Source: Acinetobacter kyonggiensis (lineage in GTDB: Bacteria > Pseudomonadota > Gammaproteobacteria > Pseudomonadales > Moraxellaceae). Taken from it: a stretch of DNA of 64,000 bases. The notes beneath the pieces are model-generated. The model made no database searches. It saw only the letters and a list, made by a program, of their open reading frames with translations, and was not told the origin of the DNA. Location: the NCBI RefSeq assembly GCF_900107285.1, contig NZ_FNPK01000014.1, positions 27,026 to 91,025 of the forward strand, in the 5' to 3' direction. Made by a program: the position numbers and the translations under genes. Positions 27,287-36,001 of the stretch are shown here, in pieces (the stretch's first letter is position 1; each line of letters starts with the position of its first letter).

Positions 27287-29443
27287 ATGAAATATACTTT
27301 CAAAAGCAAGCTAGTACCTCTTAGACAGGAGTTTAATATTCAGCTTGACCATATCAATGAAGTAAGTAATGTTCAATTACCTACAGAAACTTTAACGTCC
27401 CAAGCCTTATTAGATGAATTACCCCAACCTATTTGGGTGAAAAGCAAACAAAATCAGTATTATTATAATCAAGCAATATGCCAATATCTTGGTAAAAATC
27501 TCAATCAACATGAGATAATTTTTTGGCAAAACTTTATTCATCCTGAAGATTTTGAACACTTCATTGTTTTATGGCAACAAGCATTACTCACACAACACGA
27601 TTTTGCAAAAGAATGTCGCATTAAGCATGTGCAAAAAGGATATCGATTTTGTTTGATTTCCGTACAGCACCACCCTAAAAATTTAAATAATTTTGCTTGG
27701 ATGGTCACCGTGAACGATATCCATGAGCATTATTTAAAACAACTTGAATTAGCTCACCAAGTCACCGTAAAAAGCCAAATGTTAGATGCAAGTCTAGATG
27801 GCATTACAATGTTAACAGCGGATGGTCGGGTCAGCGATATGAATCGCTCAGCTTGTCTTGCGCTTGGCGTATCCATAAATGCAAAAAAATTCGGCATGTC
27901 TTGGTTAAACTTATTACCTGAATCCATGCGAAATTCAGGCCAAAATGCGTTCAATCATGCCATAAAAGGAGAAAATTCACATTTTGATGGCATGATGGTC
28001 ATTGCAGGTCAACCAGCGCAGTATTGGGAGCATACTTTAAGTCCTGTACTGGATGATGCGGGTCTAATCCAGAGCATCCTCTGTGTTTCTCGTGATATCA
28101 GCCCACAAAAAATGGCTGAAAAAAAACTAAAACAAGTCATTGAATTAGATGAATTAACAGGTTTATATAATCGTCGGGCATTTAATAAAATCTTTAAAAA
28201 AACCATTCAAAATGCACGTCAGCAGCAACAATCGGTCGGCTTTTTACTGATTGATTTAGATTATTTCAAACATATCAATGACACTCTCGGTCATATTGCT
28301 GGAGATTATTTACTTCAAATTTTAGGTCAACGTTTAAGTGGTTGTTTTAAAAGTGGGGTCGTGGTTGCACGATTAGGTGGTGATGAATTTGCGATTATTG
28401 TCCCCAATCTGACTGATGAATCAGAATTATTACAGATTGCAAAAACAGCTCGTTTACAGCTGGATATCCCGATTTGTTATGCAGGCCAATATATCAATGG
28501 TGGCATGAGTACTGGCTGTGCCATTTATCCTCGCGATGCGCAAAATAGCTCAACGTTACTGCAATGCGCAGATGTCGCCTTGAATGATCTTAAAATCAGT
28601 GGCCGTGGTGGCATTCGTATGTTTAAAAGTACCATGTTTAAAGCCATCGAGGTCGCCACAAAACAATTGGCCCTTGCTCGAGCAATCATTCAAAATGATA
28701 AAATTGTTCCGTTCTATCAGCCTAAAGTACGTCTGGCTGATGCGAAAGTGATTGGCTTTGAGGCTTTACTGCGATGGTACGATAAAGAAGGTTGCATACA
28801 ACTGCCCTCGCATATTTTTTCATCTTTTCAAGATTATGAACTGGCGACGCGCATCAGCGAAATTATGCAATTAAAAGTCTTTCAAGATATGACGCAGTGG
28901 CTAGACTCAGGCATGCAGCTTTTACCCATTTCAATTAATGCTGCACCGGTTGAATTCTTAAGAGATAATTATGCAGAAACGTTATTAAATCGACTGGCGC
29001 AGTTTAATATTCCATATGAAATGGTGGAAATCGAAATTACTGAGCAAAGTCTTTCAGAACGCGGCTCAGACTATGTCATTCGTGCCCTTAAATTATTAAA
29101 AAAAGCGGGAATTCACATTTCATTAGATGATTTTGGTACAGGACATTCATCCTTAACCCGCTTAAGAAATTATCCTGTAGATTGTCTTAAAATCGATCGT
29201 AACTTTATCGAAAATATGCATGATGATCCTTCCGCAATGGCAATTGTCAAAGCCATTAGCCAAATAGGCGCCAGCATTTCGTTAAATATATTGGTTGAAG
29301 GCATTGAACATCTAGAACAATTAGATGCACTTAAAGCATGTGACTGTCATATTGGACAAGGCTTTTATTTTCATCGTCCGATGGCATTTGATCATATCAC
29401 AGCATTATTACAGCCTGTGGATGCACCTGATTCTGAATCTTAA
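27287..29443 (+). CDS. PAS-GGDEF-EAL cyclic-di-GMP signalling protein
   Basis: A cytosolic protein of about 718 residues with no transmembrane segment. Two PAS-like regions (about residues 40-150 and 160-270) are followed by a GGDEF domain with an intact GGDEF site (from residue 364) and an EAL domain with EALLRWYD (from about 492), DDFGTGHSSL and KIDRNFI. All main catalytic residues are present, so either diguanylate cyclase or phosphodiesterase activity is possible. I chose the ATG at 27287 because GGGTAGG is placed before it; an in-frame ATG lies 27 bp upstream. The gene is single, after an AT-rich 276-bp promoter region. Confidence 0.92.
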   Translation: MKYTFKSKLVPLRQEFNIQLDHINEVSNVQLPTETLTSQALLDELPQPIWVKSKQNQYYYNQAICQYLGKNLNQHEIIFWQNFIHPEDFEHFIVLWQQALLTQHDFAKECRIKHVQKGYRFCLISVQHHPKNLNNFAWMVTVNDIHEHYLKQLELAHQVTVKSQMLDASLDGITMLTADGRVSDMNRSACLALGVSINAKKFGMSWLNLLPESMRNSGQNAFNHAIKGENSHFDGMMVIAGQPAQYWEHTLSPVLDDAGLIQSILCVSRDISPQKMAEKKLKQVIELDELTGLYNRRAFNKIFKKTIQNARQQQQSVGFLLIDLDYFKHINDTLGHIAGDYLLQILGQRLSGCFKSGVVVARLGGDEFAIIVPNLTDESELLQIAKTARLQLDIPICYAGQYINGGMSTGCAIYPRDAQNSSTLLQCADVALNDLKISGRGGIRMFKSTMFKAIEVATKQLALARAIIQNDKIVPFYQPKVRLADAKVIGFEALLRWYDKEGCIQLPSHIFSSFQDYELATRISEIMQLKVFQDMTQWLDSGMQLLPISINAAPVEFLRDNYAETLLNRLAQFNIPYEMVEIEITEQSLSERGSDYVIRALKLLKKAGIHISLDDFGTGHSSLTRLRNYPVDCLKIDRNFIENMHDDPSAMAIVKAISQIGASISLNILVEGIEHLEQLDALKACDCHIGQGFYFHRPMAFDHITALLQPVDAPDSES

Positions 29444-29555
29444 ATCGCTACTCACTGCTGCGCCAATCTATGACACAGTAAATGTCTGAGCACATTGTTT
29501 TATTGCAAAACTTTATTCGATTCAGATCATATGACCAATAAACTTGGGGGCTACC

Positions 29556-30023
29556 ATGTATTTAATCAGTGCTTGTCTTGCAGGTGAAGCGGTACGTTAT
29601 GATGGAAAATCATATTTGCATGATCAAATTCAACACCTCATTGAACTAAAACAAGTCATCACGGCTTGTCCTGAAGTTTTAGCAGGACTCTCCATTCCAC
29701 GTAAACCCGCAGAAATTTTTGGGGGTACTGGAGAAGATGTGTTAACAGGTCGTGCGCAAGTCATCGATCTAGATGGTGTTGATGTCACGCACGCTTTTAT
29801 TGAAGGGGCGTATCAAACCTTAGCTTTGGCTCAGCAGCATCATGTATCCACTGTGGTGCTAAAAGAAAATAGCCCTTCCTGTGGAAGTAACTTTATTTAT
29901 GATGGTACTTTTTCCAATCAAAAAGTCAGTGCGATGGGCGTAACAACTGCACTATTGAGACAACATGGTTTTAACGTGATCTCAGAAACGGCTTTTTTTG
30001 AATTATTCCATCCATCCACTTAA
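29556..30023 (+). CDS. DUF523 family protein
   Basis: A 155-residue member of DUF523. The family signature is seen in the N-terminus MYLISACLAGEAVRYDGKS, then TACPEVLAGLSIPRKPAEI and LKENSPSCGSNFIYDG, with conserved cysteines suggesting metal or thiol chemistry. The ATG at 29556 is preferred over a TTG four codons upstream because TTGGGGG provides its ribosome binding site. The role is unknown, although some relatives have been linked to thiouracil desulfidation. Its stop overlaps the stop of the convergent next gene by 4 bp. Confidence 0.85.
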   Translation: MYLISACLAGEAVRYDGKSYLHDQIQHLIELKQVITACPEVLAGLSIPRKPAEIFGGTGEDVLTGRAQVIDLDGVDVTHAFIEGAYQTLALAQQHHVSTVVLKENSPSCGSNFIYDGTFSNQKVSAMGVTTALLRQHGFNVISETAFFELFHPST

Positions 30024-30472
30024 CGTACCCAACGCACGATATAATCTTCAATCTCATCTTCATTGACTTCAACTTCAGAAATACAACGACCTGCTGCCGA
30101 TTTTCTGGCTTGGATCACACTGCTGCGTGTACCGGTATTTAAATAATGCCAAGAAGGTAATTTTTTCTGTTCTTTTAAACGACGATAAGCACAACTTGCT
30201 GGCAGCCAATGAATGGTCGCTAATTTCTCTGGGGTTAATTGAATACAATCAGGGACAAAATCAAGGCGCTGCGCATAATTACTACACTGTGCCGTTTTGC
30301 AATCTAAAAGTTTACAGGACACTTTGGTATAGGCCACTTCTTGAAGTTCTTCATCTTCCAATTTGATTAAACAACATAAACCACAGCCATCACATAATGC
30401 CTCCCATTCAGCATGATTCAGTTCAGCTAAAGGATATTTTTTCCAGAATTGCGGACGTAATTGCTCGATCAT
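30020..30472 (-). CDS. YcgN family cysteine-cluster protein
   Basis: A 150-residue protein of the YcgN/UPF0260 family. It has the Cys-rich motif CDGCGLCCLIK (about residues 28-38) and further cysteines in VSCKLLDCKTAQCSNYAQR, which is the CxxCxxCC-type zinc/iron-binding pattern of the family, and ends with the VNEDEIEDYIVRWV segment. Length is as expected. The biochemical role is unknown. It converges on the DUF523 gene with a 4-bp overlap. Confidence 0.88.
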   Translation of the reverse strand: MIEQLRPQFWKKYPLAELNHAEWEALCDGCGLCCLIKLEDEELQEVAYTKVSCKLLDCKTAQCSNYAQRLDFVPDCIQLTPEKLATIHWLPASCAYRRLKEQKKLPSWHYLNTGTRSSVIQARKSAAGRCISEVEVNEDEIEDYIVRWVR

Positions 30473-30664
30473 AAAAGTGAAAAAATAAAGAATATTGCTT
30501 ATTATAGCGTGTTCAAGTTCATGATGTATGGAATGTTATTTTTACTTTTAATCATATACTTACCACTCAATTGAACACTTTACAAACAGAAGCATAACAA
30601 TCTTCGAAATTTCTAAGCCCTATACTGAATCTACTTTGAAAATAACAACGCATGGAGAAAGCTT

Positions 30665-30823
30665 ATGTTTCGTTGGGCAATTATTTTTGCAGTGATTGCG
30701 CTGATCGCCAGTTTACTCGGCTTCGGTGGTGTCGCAGGCTTATCAAAGGACTTTGCGATTATTTTACTGGTGATCGCGGTGATTTTAGCGATTATCGGTT
30801 TCCTATCTCGAGGCAAAGTATAA
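30665..30823 (+). CDS. DUF1328 (YtjA) small membrane protein
   Basis: A 52-residue membrane protein starting [20 protein letters not shown], with a second hydrophobic segment [21 protein letters not shown]. The sequence [11 protein letters not shown] between them is characteristic of DUF1328/YtjA. GGAGAAAGCTT precedes the ATG. It has its own terminator at 30867-30894. In other bacteria such genes are often stress inducible; nothing here shows the regulation. Confidence 0.85.
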   Translation: MFRWAIIFAVIALIASLLGFGGVAGLSKDFAIILLVIAVILAIIGFLSRGKV

Positions 30824-30866
30824 CGATCCCCTACATGTAAATAGAAACTGAGGACGTAAACATCGT

Positions 30867-30894
30867 TAAAAGAGTCTATTCGAGGCTCTTTTTT
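30867..30894 (+). terminator. terminator of the DUF1328 gene
   Basis: AAAAGAGTCT, an ATTCG loop and AGGCTCTTTTTT form a stem with a T-run 44 bp after the stop. Confidence 0.85.
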
Positions 30895-31024
30895 CATCTG
30901 TAAATTTCATTAATACCATTTTATAAAAAATTTGAAGTTAATTGATGAAACATCCGTTTTCTGTCCATTAACTTCAAATCAAGATTCATTTTTCTAAGCT
31001 AAAGGCTATATTTTTAACCAGTAC

Positions 31025-32566
31025 TTAGTGTTTTAAATGACGTGGTCTAAAACCTGTCGCAATTAAACCAATACTATAAGCCAATACACCCACCACACAC
31101 AGCCCGATCACTTCAATGATACGAATCCATTGTGATAGCTCGCCATTATACCAAGTCAGGGCATACCAAAGCACCGCAATCATGCTGATATTGGCAATAG
31201 CAAACTGAAGAAACAGTTTTTTCCAGTGTGCACCGAAACGGAAGATATCCCGTTTATGCAAATAGAAATACAACATCCCTGCATTGACCAAGGCAGAGCC
31301 TGAAGATGCCAATGCCAATGCCATGTGCTCTGCTTGCCAATCAATTAACTTAAAGAAACCAATAAAAATGACGTTTAAAATCGCATTCGCTGCCACAGCC
31401 ATTAAGCCCACACGGACAGGGGTTTTGGTGTCTTGTTGTGCATAAAAACCAGGTGCAAAGACTTTAATCAACATAAAGGAAATGACCCCAGCACTCATAC
31501 ATTGCAATGCCAGTGCGGTCATTTGCGTATCTTCTAGGGTGAACTGACCACGTTGAAACAGCGCTTGAATAATCGGGGTCGACAGCATAAATAAAGCAAT
31601 ACTGGCTGGAATACCCACCAACATCACGACTTTTGCAGCCCAATCAATCATGCCGCGGAACTTGACCTGATCTTGCTCGGCATGACGTGCCGACAGAGAC
31701 GGTAAAATCACCGTACCAATGGCAACGCCAATTAAGCCTAAAGGCAGTTCAGTCATACGTTCCGCACTGTATAACCATGAGACTGAACCATCTTGCATAA
31801 ATGATGCCCAGATGGTGTTCAACAGCAAATTAATTTGCGTCACCGACACACCAAATAATGCAGGAAGCATCAGTTTCATGATGCGGTCGACACCTTCGTG
31901 TTTAAAATCAACTTTAGGTGGGATCAGCAGCTTTTTATGCCATAACTCAGGGATTTGAATCGCCAGTTGCAGCACACCTGCAACCACGACCGCCCACCCC
32001 AAGGCCATAATTGGTTCAGCCATATATGGCGTTAACCACCATGCAGCTGCAATCATGGTGATATTTAATAAAACGGGTGCAAATGCAGGGGTCGAAAATG
32101 AACCGTAACTATTGAGAATACTACTGGCAAAAGCAGTCAATGACATAAACAGTAAATAGGGAATAGTCAGGCGGAACATGTCCGTGGCTAAAGCAAATTT
32201 TTCAGGGTCATCATGGAAACCCGGTGCATAGATATACAAGATTGCAGGTGCAGCAATCATCGCAATAAACGTCAAAGCCGTCATGAAGGTTGCTAAGCAA
32301 CCAAACACTCGACTAATCAAAATTTGCACTTCGGCATGGGTTTTCGTACTTTTATATTCGGTTAAAATCGGAATAAAAGCTTGTGAAAATGCCCCTTCGG
32401 CAAAGAGCCGCCGAAAGAAATTCGGAATACGAAAGGCCACCACAAAGGTATCGAAATCTTTACCTGCACCAAATACATTTAGCAAAACGATATCTCGGAC
32501 TAAACCCAAGACCCGAGACAACATCGTCATTGCACTAACAATAAAGGTCGATCGCCAAAGCGCCAT
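31025..32566 (-). CDS. murJ: lipid II flippase MurJ
   Basis: MurJ moves lipid II across the inner membrane for peptidoglycan synthesis. The 513-residue protein of the MVF family has about 14 transmembrane segments, the N-terminal block SAMTMLSRVLGLVRDIVLLNVFGAG and the conserved RIPNFFRRLFAEGAFSQAFIP loop with the functional Arg residues. The ATG at 32566 is preferred over a GTG three codons earlier because TAGGTGG is correctly placed. It lies downstream of ampD on the same strand with an 82-bp gap, so two cell-wall genes may share a transcript. Confidence 0.95.
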   Translation of the reverse strand: MALWRSTFIVSAMTMLSRVLGLVRDIVLLNVFGAGKDFDTFVVAFRIPNFFRRLFAEGAFSQAFIPILTEYKSTKTHAEVQILISRVFGCLATFMTALTFIAMIAAPAILYIYAPGFHDDPEKFALATDMFRLTIPYLLFMSLTAFASSILNSYGSFSTPAFAPVLLNITMIAAAWWLTPYMAEPIMALGWAVVVAGVLQLAIQIPELWHKKLLIPPKVDFKHEGVDRIMKLMLPALFGVSVTQINLLLNTIWASFMQDGSVSWLYSAERMTELPLGLIGVAIGTVILPSLSARHAEQDQVKFRGMIDWAAKVVMLVGIPASIALFMLSTPIIQALFQRGQFTLEDTQMTALALQCMSAGVISFMLIKVFAPGFYAQQDTKTPVRVGLMAVAANAILNVIFIGFFKLIDWQAEHMALALASSGSALVNAGMLYFYLHKRDIFRFGAHWKKLFLQFAIANISMIAVLWYALTWYNGELSQWIRIIEVIGLCVVGVLAYSIGLIATGFRPRHLKH

Positions 32567-32648
32567 CGTTTCCACCTAGTACTAAAATAAGTCGCTATTG
32601 TAAAGAAACTCCAGAGGAATTTCGTTGTTAAATCATAAACTCGAGTTG

Positions 32649-33224
32649 TTATTGATCTGCTTTCGCTTGTTGTATTAACGCTCTGGTTTTTGCCCAATCA
32701 AAAAATGGCCCTGGATCAGTTTTACGTCCCGGTGCAATGTCTGAATGCCCTGCCAAATGCTGTAATATCTTAGGGTATGCTGCCTGCAATACGCGAATCA
32801 CTTCCGCTAAAATCGTGTACTGAATATCTTCAAAAGGCCTGTCATCACTGCCTTCGAGTTCAATGCCTATCGAATAATCATTACATTCTTTTTTCGCTAA
32901 ATAGGTGGAACGCCCCGCATGCCAAGCACGGTCATTAAAATTGACGAATTGTAGAACCTCACCCGTTCGCAAAATTAACAGGTGAGTGGAAACCTGCATT
33001 CCTTCAATGGTTTGAAAATAAGGATGCACAGACCAATCGAGCTGATTTTGAAAAAATTGTTCAATATAGCCCCCACCAAACTGCGAGGGTGGCAAACTAA
33101 TATTATGCACCACAAGCAATTGAATTTCGGTCTGTTCAGGACGTTGATTATAATTCGGGGATGCGATTTGCCTTGCACCGATCAACTGACCATCGATGAC
33201 CTGAAAAGACGGCACCTGTTGCAT
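32649..33224 (-). CDS. ampD: 1,6-anhydro-N-acetylmuramyl-L-alanine amidase
   Basis: Cytosolic zinc amidase of peptidoglycan recycling that removes peptides from anhydromuramyl products. The 191-residue protein has the metal ligands in LLVVHNISLPP (His), RAWHAG with the family's activity loop, and LAGHSDIAPGRKTDPGPFFDW (His and Asp). In bacteria with inducible AmpC, its loss derepresses the beta-lactamase; no ampR or ampC is seen here. It diverges from nadC, an arrangement common in Gammaproteobacteria. mupP at 40614 belongs to the same recycling route in Pseudomonas. Confidence 0.94.
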   Translation of the reverse strand: MQQVPSFQVIDGQLIGARQIASPNYNQRPEQTEIQLLVVHNISLPPSQFGGGYIEQFFQNQLDWSVHPYFQTIEGMQVSTHLLILRTGEVLQFVNFNDRAWHAGRSTYLAKKECNDYSIGIELEGSDDRPFEDIQYTILAEVIRVLQAAYPKILQHLAGHSDIAPGRKTDPGPFFDWAKTRALIQQAKADQ

Positions 33225-33398
33225 ATTCCTATCCTGAGTCGTGTGGGTTTAAGTCGCTGATTTTAGCGCAATCCTTAAACTTTAAGCTTAAAATCTAAAA
33301 TTACAAAGATAAAATCCATTGAAAAAACATTTCTTTTAAATGAACAATGCTAATATAACGCGCAATTTTCATGGGTTAAAAAAGATACGGAAATACTT

Positions 33399-34244
33399 AT
33401 GAGCATCTCTCAATCGTTGCTTGAACAATCGATTCAAATCAATATTCAACAGGCATTACAAGAAGATATTGGCGAAGGTGATCTCACCGCTTTATTAACT
33501 CCTGAAGATGAGCAAGCCACAGCGACCATTATTAGCCGTGAAGAGATGGTTCTTGCAGGGCAACCTTGGGTCAATGCGTTAATTCAAGCCTACGATGCCA
33601 ATGTACAAGTAACATGGCTGAAAAATGATGGCGACCATGTTCAAGCCAATGAAGCTTTTTTAAAATTGGCTGGTTCAGCACGTAGCTTACTCACGGTTGA
33701 GCGTCCTGCACTAAACTTTGTGCAAACCCTATCCGCGGTTGCGACGAAAACCGCTGAATATGTCAAACACCTCGATGGTTTAAACACTAAATTATTAGAT
33801 ACCCGTAAAACCCTGCCAGGCTTACGTATTGCACAGAAATATGCTGTGGCAATGGGCGGTGGACAAAACCATCGTTTAGGTTTATTTGATGCATTTTTAA
33901 TTAAAGAAAACCATATTATGGCGGCAGGTGGCATTGCTCAAGCGATTGCCAAAGCGCGTCAAATTGCCCCAGGTAAACCCGTTGAAGTGGAAGTGGAAAC
34001 GTGGGATGAACTGAATCAAGCTTTAGAAGCGCATGCCGATATTGTGATGCTGGATAATTTTAGCCAACAACAAATGATTGATGCGGTTCAACATGTGGCT
34101 GGTCGTTGTAAATTGGAAGCGTCAGGCAACATTACCATTGAAAATTTACGTGAAGTGGCAACCACTGGCGTGGATTATATTTCGATGGGTGTTTTAACCA
34201 AAGATGTGAAAGCGATCGATTTATCCATGCGTTTTAATGCTTAA
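33399..34244 (+). CDS. nadC: nicotinate-nucleotide pyrophosphorylase (carboxylating)
   Basis: Quinolinate phosphoribosyltransferase of de novo NAD synthesis. The 281-residue protein shows the QEDIGEGDLTALL N-terminus, TVERPALNFVQTLSAVAT, the DTRKTLPGLR motif, GGGQNHRLGLFDAFLIKENH and the C-terminal VEVETWDEL and DNFSQQQM segments that form the barrel active site. Length is normal. It diverges from ampD, and its stop overlaps by 4 bp the stop of the small convergent gene that follows. Confidence 0.95.
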   Translation: MSISQSLLEQSIQINIQQALQEDIGEGDLTALLTPEDEQATATIISREEMVLAGQPWVNALIQAYDANVQVTWLKNDGDHVQANEAFLKLAGSARSLLTVERPALNFVQTLSAVATKTAEYVKHLDGLNTKLLDTRKTLPGLRIAQKYAVAMGGGQNHRLGLFDAFLIKENHIMAAGGIAQAIAKARQIAPGKPVEVEVETWDELNQALEAHADIVMLDNFSQQQMIDAVQHVAGRCKLEASGNITIENLREVATTGVDYISMGVLTKDVKAIDLSMRFNA

Positions 34245-34423
34245 GTTTGCTCGGTCTTATTTTTTGCTTTAGAGGCTAATTCTGCTTTAGCGGCTAAATC
34301 TTGAATGTCAGTCGATGCTTGCTGCCAAGCGGATTGCTCGGTCTTTTGTGCGGATGCTCTTGGATCACTGGTCATCAATGCCAGCGTTACCATAGAAATA
34401 ACGATGATCAAGATATTCAACAT
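34241..34423 (-). CDS. hypothetical small secreted or anchored protein
   Basis: A 60-residue protein that I do not recognise. An N-terminal hydrophobic segment (MLNILIIVISMVTLALM) could be a signal anchor, followed by a polar, Ala/Lys-rich helical tail. AAGGAGTC lies upstream of the ATG, which supports translation. It overlaps the end of nadC on the opposite strand by 4 bp. Coding status is likely but the function is unknown. Confidence 0.5.
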   Translation of the reverse strand: MLNILIIVISMVTLALMTSDPRASAQKTEQSAWQQASTDIQDLAAKAELASKAKNKTEQT

Positions 34424-34492
34424 CTTAAGACTCCTTAAAGCGAAAAGCTGAGTCTAAACAGCAAATATGAACGTCATATTAAGCAAATGTTT

Positions 34493-34520
34493 AAAAGGGT
34501 GCAGCGATTGCACCCTTTTT
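34493..34520. terminator. stem-loop terminator between the small gene and rph
   Basis: AAAAGGGTGCA, a GCGAT loop and TGCACCCTTTTT form a stem with A/T runs on both sides. It lies upstream of the minus-strand 60-residue gene and downstream of rph. Confidence 0.7.
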
Positions 34521-34568
34521 GTATCTGACTGTTTTTATTTTCAATTTTTTAAAGAAAGCACAGAGCAA

Positions 34569-34604
34569 ACAAAACCCCATCCAGAATTCTGTGATGGGGT
34601 TTTG
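34569..34604 (-). terminator. rph terminator
   Basis: CAAAACCCCATC, a loop and GATGGGGTTTTG form a strong stem whose A-run on the plus strand gives a T-run for minus-strand transcripts leaving rph. Confidence 0.8.
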
Positions 34605-34651
34605 TTCTTTATCTAAAACACAGCTAAACGTGCATTTTTGAAATTAACAAC

Positions 34652-35368
34652 TTACCAGCCTAAAGCTTCTTGTTGTTTTTTAATTAATTCTTGAATGCCT
34701 TTTTCAGCCAACTCAAGCATTTCATTGCACTGCGCACGAGTAAACGGCTTTTCTTCGGCAGTGCCTTGAAATTCAATAAACTCACCCGCTTGGGTCATCA
34801 CCACGTTTAAGTCGGTTTGACAACTTGAGTCTTCTTCATAGCAAAGATCCAATAATGCTTGGTCTTTGTACATGCCCACAGAAATGGCAGCAACCAAGCC
34901 TTTTAAAGGATCTTGTTTAATTTTTTTCTTTTCAAGTAGAACATTCATAGCATCAATTAAAGCCACTGCTGCACCAGTAATTGCAGCGGTACGTGTACCG
35001 CCATCGGCTTGAATCACATCACAGTCGATGGTAATGGTATTTTCACCCAGTTTTTTCAAATCGACCATAGCACGTAAGCTACGACCAATTAAACGCTGGA
35101 TCTCTTGCGTACGACCACTTTGTTTACCACGTGCCGCTTCACGGTCGCTACGAGTATGGGTCGAACGTGGCAACATACCGTATTCTGCTGTAACCCAACC
35201 CTGTCCCTTACCTTTAAGGAAACGTGGCACTGAATTATCAATACTGGCCGTACAAAGAACTTTAGTATGACCAAATTCAATCAATACTGAACCTTCCGCA
35301 TAACGCGTATAGTTACGGGTAATTTTTACGTCACGTAATTGATCTAATGTACGTTGGTCGATACGCAT
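34652..35368 (-). CDS. rph: ribonuclease PH
   Basis: Phosphorolytic 3'-5' exoribonuclease that trims tRNA 3' ends. The 238-residue protein has the family starts [39 protein letters not shown], the RxxR-containing [27 protein letters not shown] region and [22 protein letters not shown] around the active site. The frame is intact to the C-terminus, unlike the frameshifted rph of E. coli K-12. AAGGAC lies before the ATG. The upstream intergenic region holds a hairpin and a dispersed repeat. Confidence 0.96.
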   Translation of the reverse strand: MRIDQRTLDQLRDVKITRNYTRYAEGSVLIEFGHTKVLCTASIDNSVPRFLKGKGQGWVTAEYGMLPRSTHTRSDREAARGKQSGRTQEIQRLIGRSLRAMVDLKKLGENTITIDCDVIQADGGTRTAAITGAAVALIDAMNVLLEKKKIKQDPLKGLVAAISVGMYKDQALLDLCYEEDSSCQTDLNVVMTQAGEFIEFQGTAEEKPFTRAQCNEMLELAEKGIQELIKKQQEALGW

Positions 35369-35513
35369 AATGGGTCCTTATTGGGGCTAAAATTCATTGC
35401 GGCTTAGTATAACAGAAGCAGATCAGATGATTTTGCTACAACTTGATGGTTTTTGCATATCGTGCTCTAAGCAACACCATAAAGATTCAATTCACAAAAA
35501 GGAAGAAGCAGAC

Positions 35514-35550
35514 GTTGTGCTGAGGAACAAAGAGGCTCCTTCAGCACAAC
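35514..35550. other. strong hairpin upstream of rph
   Basis: GTTGTGCTGA and its exact inverse TCAGCACAAC are 37 bp end to end, with GGA/TCC partly extending the stem. There is no T-run, so it is not an obvious terminator; it may be a repeat or a structured RNA. Confidence 0.5.
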
Positions 35551-35627
35551 TAAGGGATTTGGTTACGATGCCTGATCAATATCAGACTTTTTCATCAGTC
35601 ATTTTTTATCAATATAAGTGATTCATA

Positions 35628-35932
35628 AAGCCAGAATTAAAAATAAACTTTAGAAAATATTGGATTCATGAGTGTGGCATGGATGCCACACGTTTCCCAT
35701 CCTTGCGCTGCATTTTAAAGCTGTGCTTTAGAACTGGCTCAGGATGTCGTGTATGGGAAACAAAAGGTTTTTCTTGCGGACTAAAAATATATTTTGAGAT
35801 CCTCATTTTGACCTTTCAAAAGTAGAGATAATGCCTACGCAAAGGCATAAAAATTGAAGTACTCAAAATGAGGCAGTGCTAATTTTAAAGAATCAAATAT
35901 TGAACATTTTTTGATTTATGCAAGTTATCTAT
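35628..35932. repeat. dispersed multi-hairpin element, copy 1
   Basis: About 305 bp closely matching 52652-52897. Shared parts in order are AAAGCC..AATT, ATTGGATTCATGAG, the palindrome GTGTGGCAT-GG-ATGCCACAC, GTTTCCCAT (35692-35700) with its inverse ATGGGAAAC (35753-35761), GACCTTTCAAAAGTAGAG, TGCCTACGCAAAGGCA and TTTATGCAAGTTATCTAT at the end. This copy has extra sequence between the GTTTCCCAT arms and before the GACCTTTC block, and has lost the left arm of the AAAAGTAG hairpin. No ORF or transposase is present. Confidence 0.8.
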
Positions 35933-36001
35933 CATGCCTGTACCAAAACTTTGAATGCTAGACCACATTTTAGATAGTGACTCAGCATTTGCTCCATTCA
36001 A

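Larger units (their letters stand above)
35369..36001. other. intergenic region with hairpin and dispersed repeat
   Basis: A 633-bp gap between the rph start and the desaturase stop. It carries a strong hairpin at 35514-35550 and the multi-hairpin repeat copy at 35628-35932. A short open frame on the plus strand has no ribosome binding site or family match and is not called. Confidence 0.6.

Noticed and set aside
35397..35621. 74-codon plus-strand open frame upstream of the dispersed repeat
   Set aside because: No ribosome binding site, no family resemblance, and it covers a hairpin; composition is not like the neighbouring genes.
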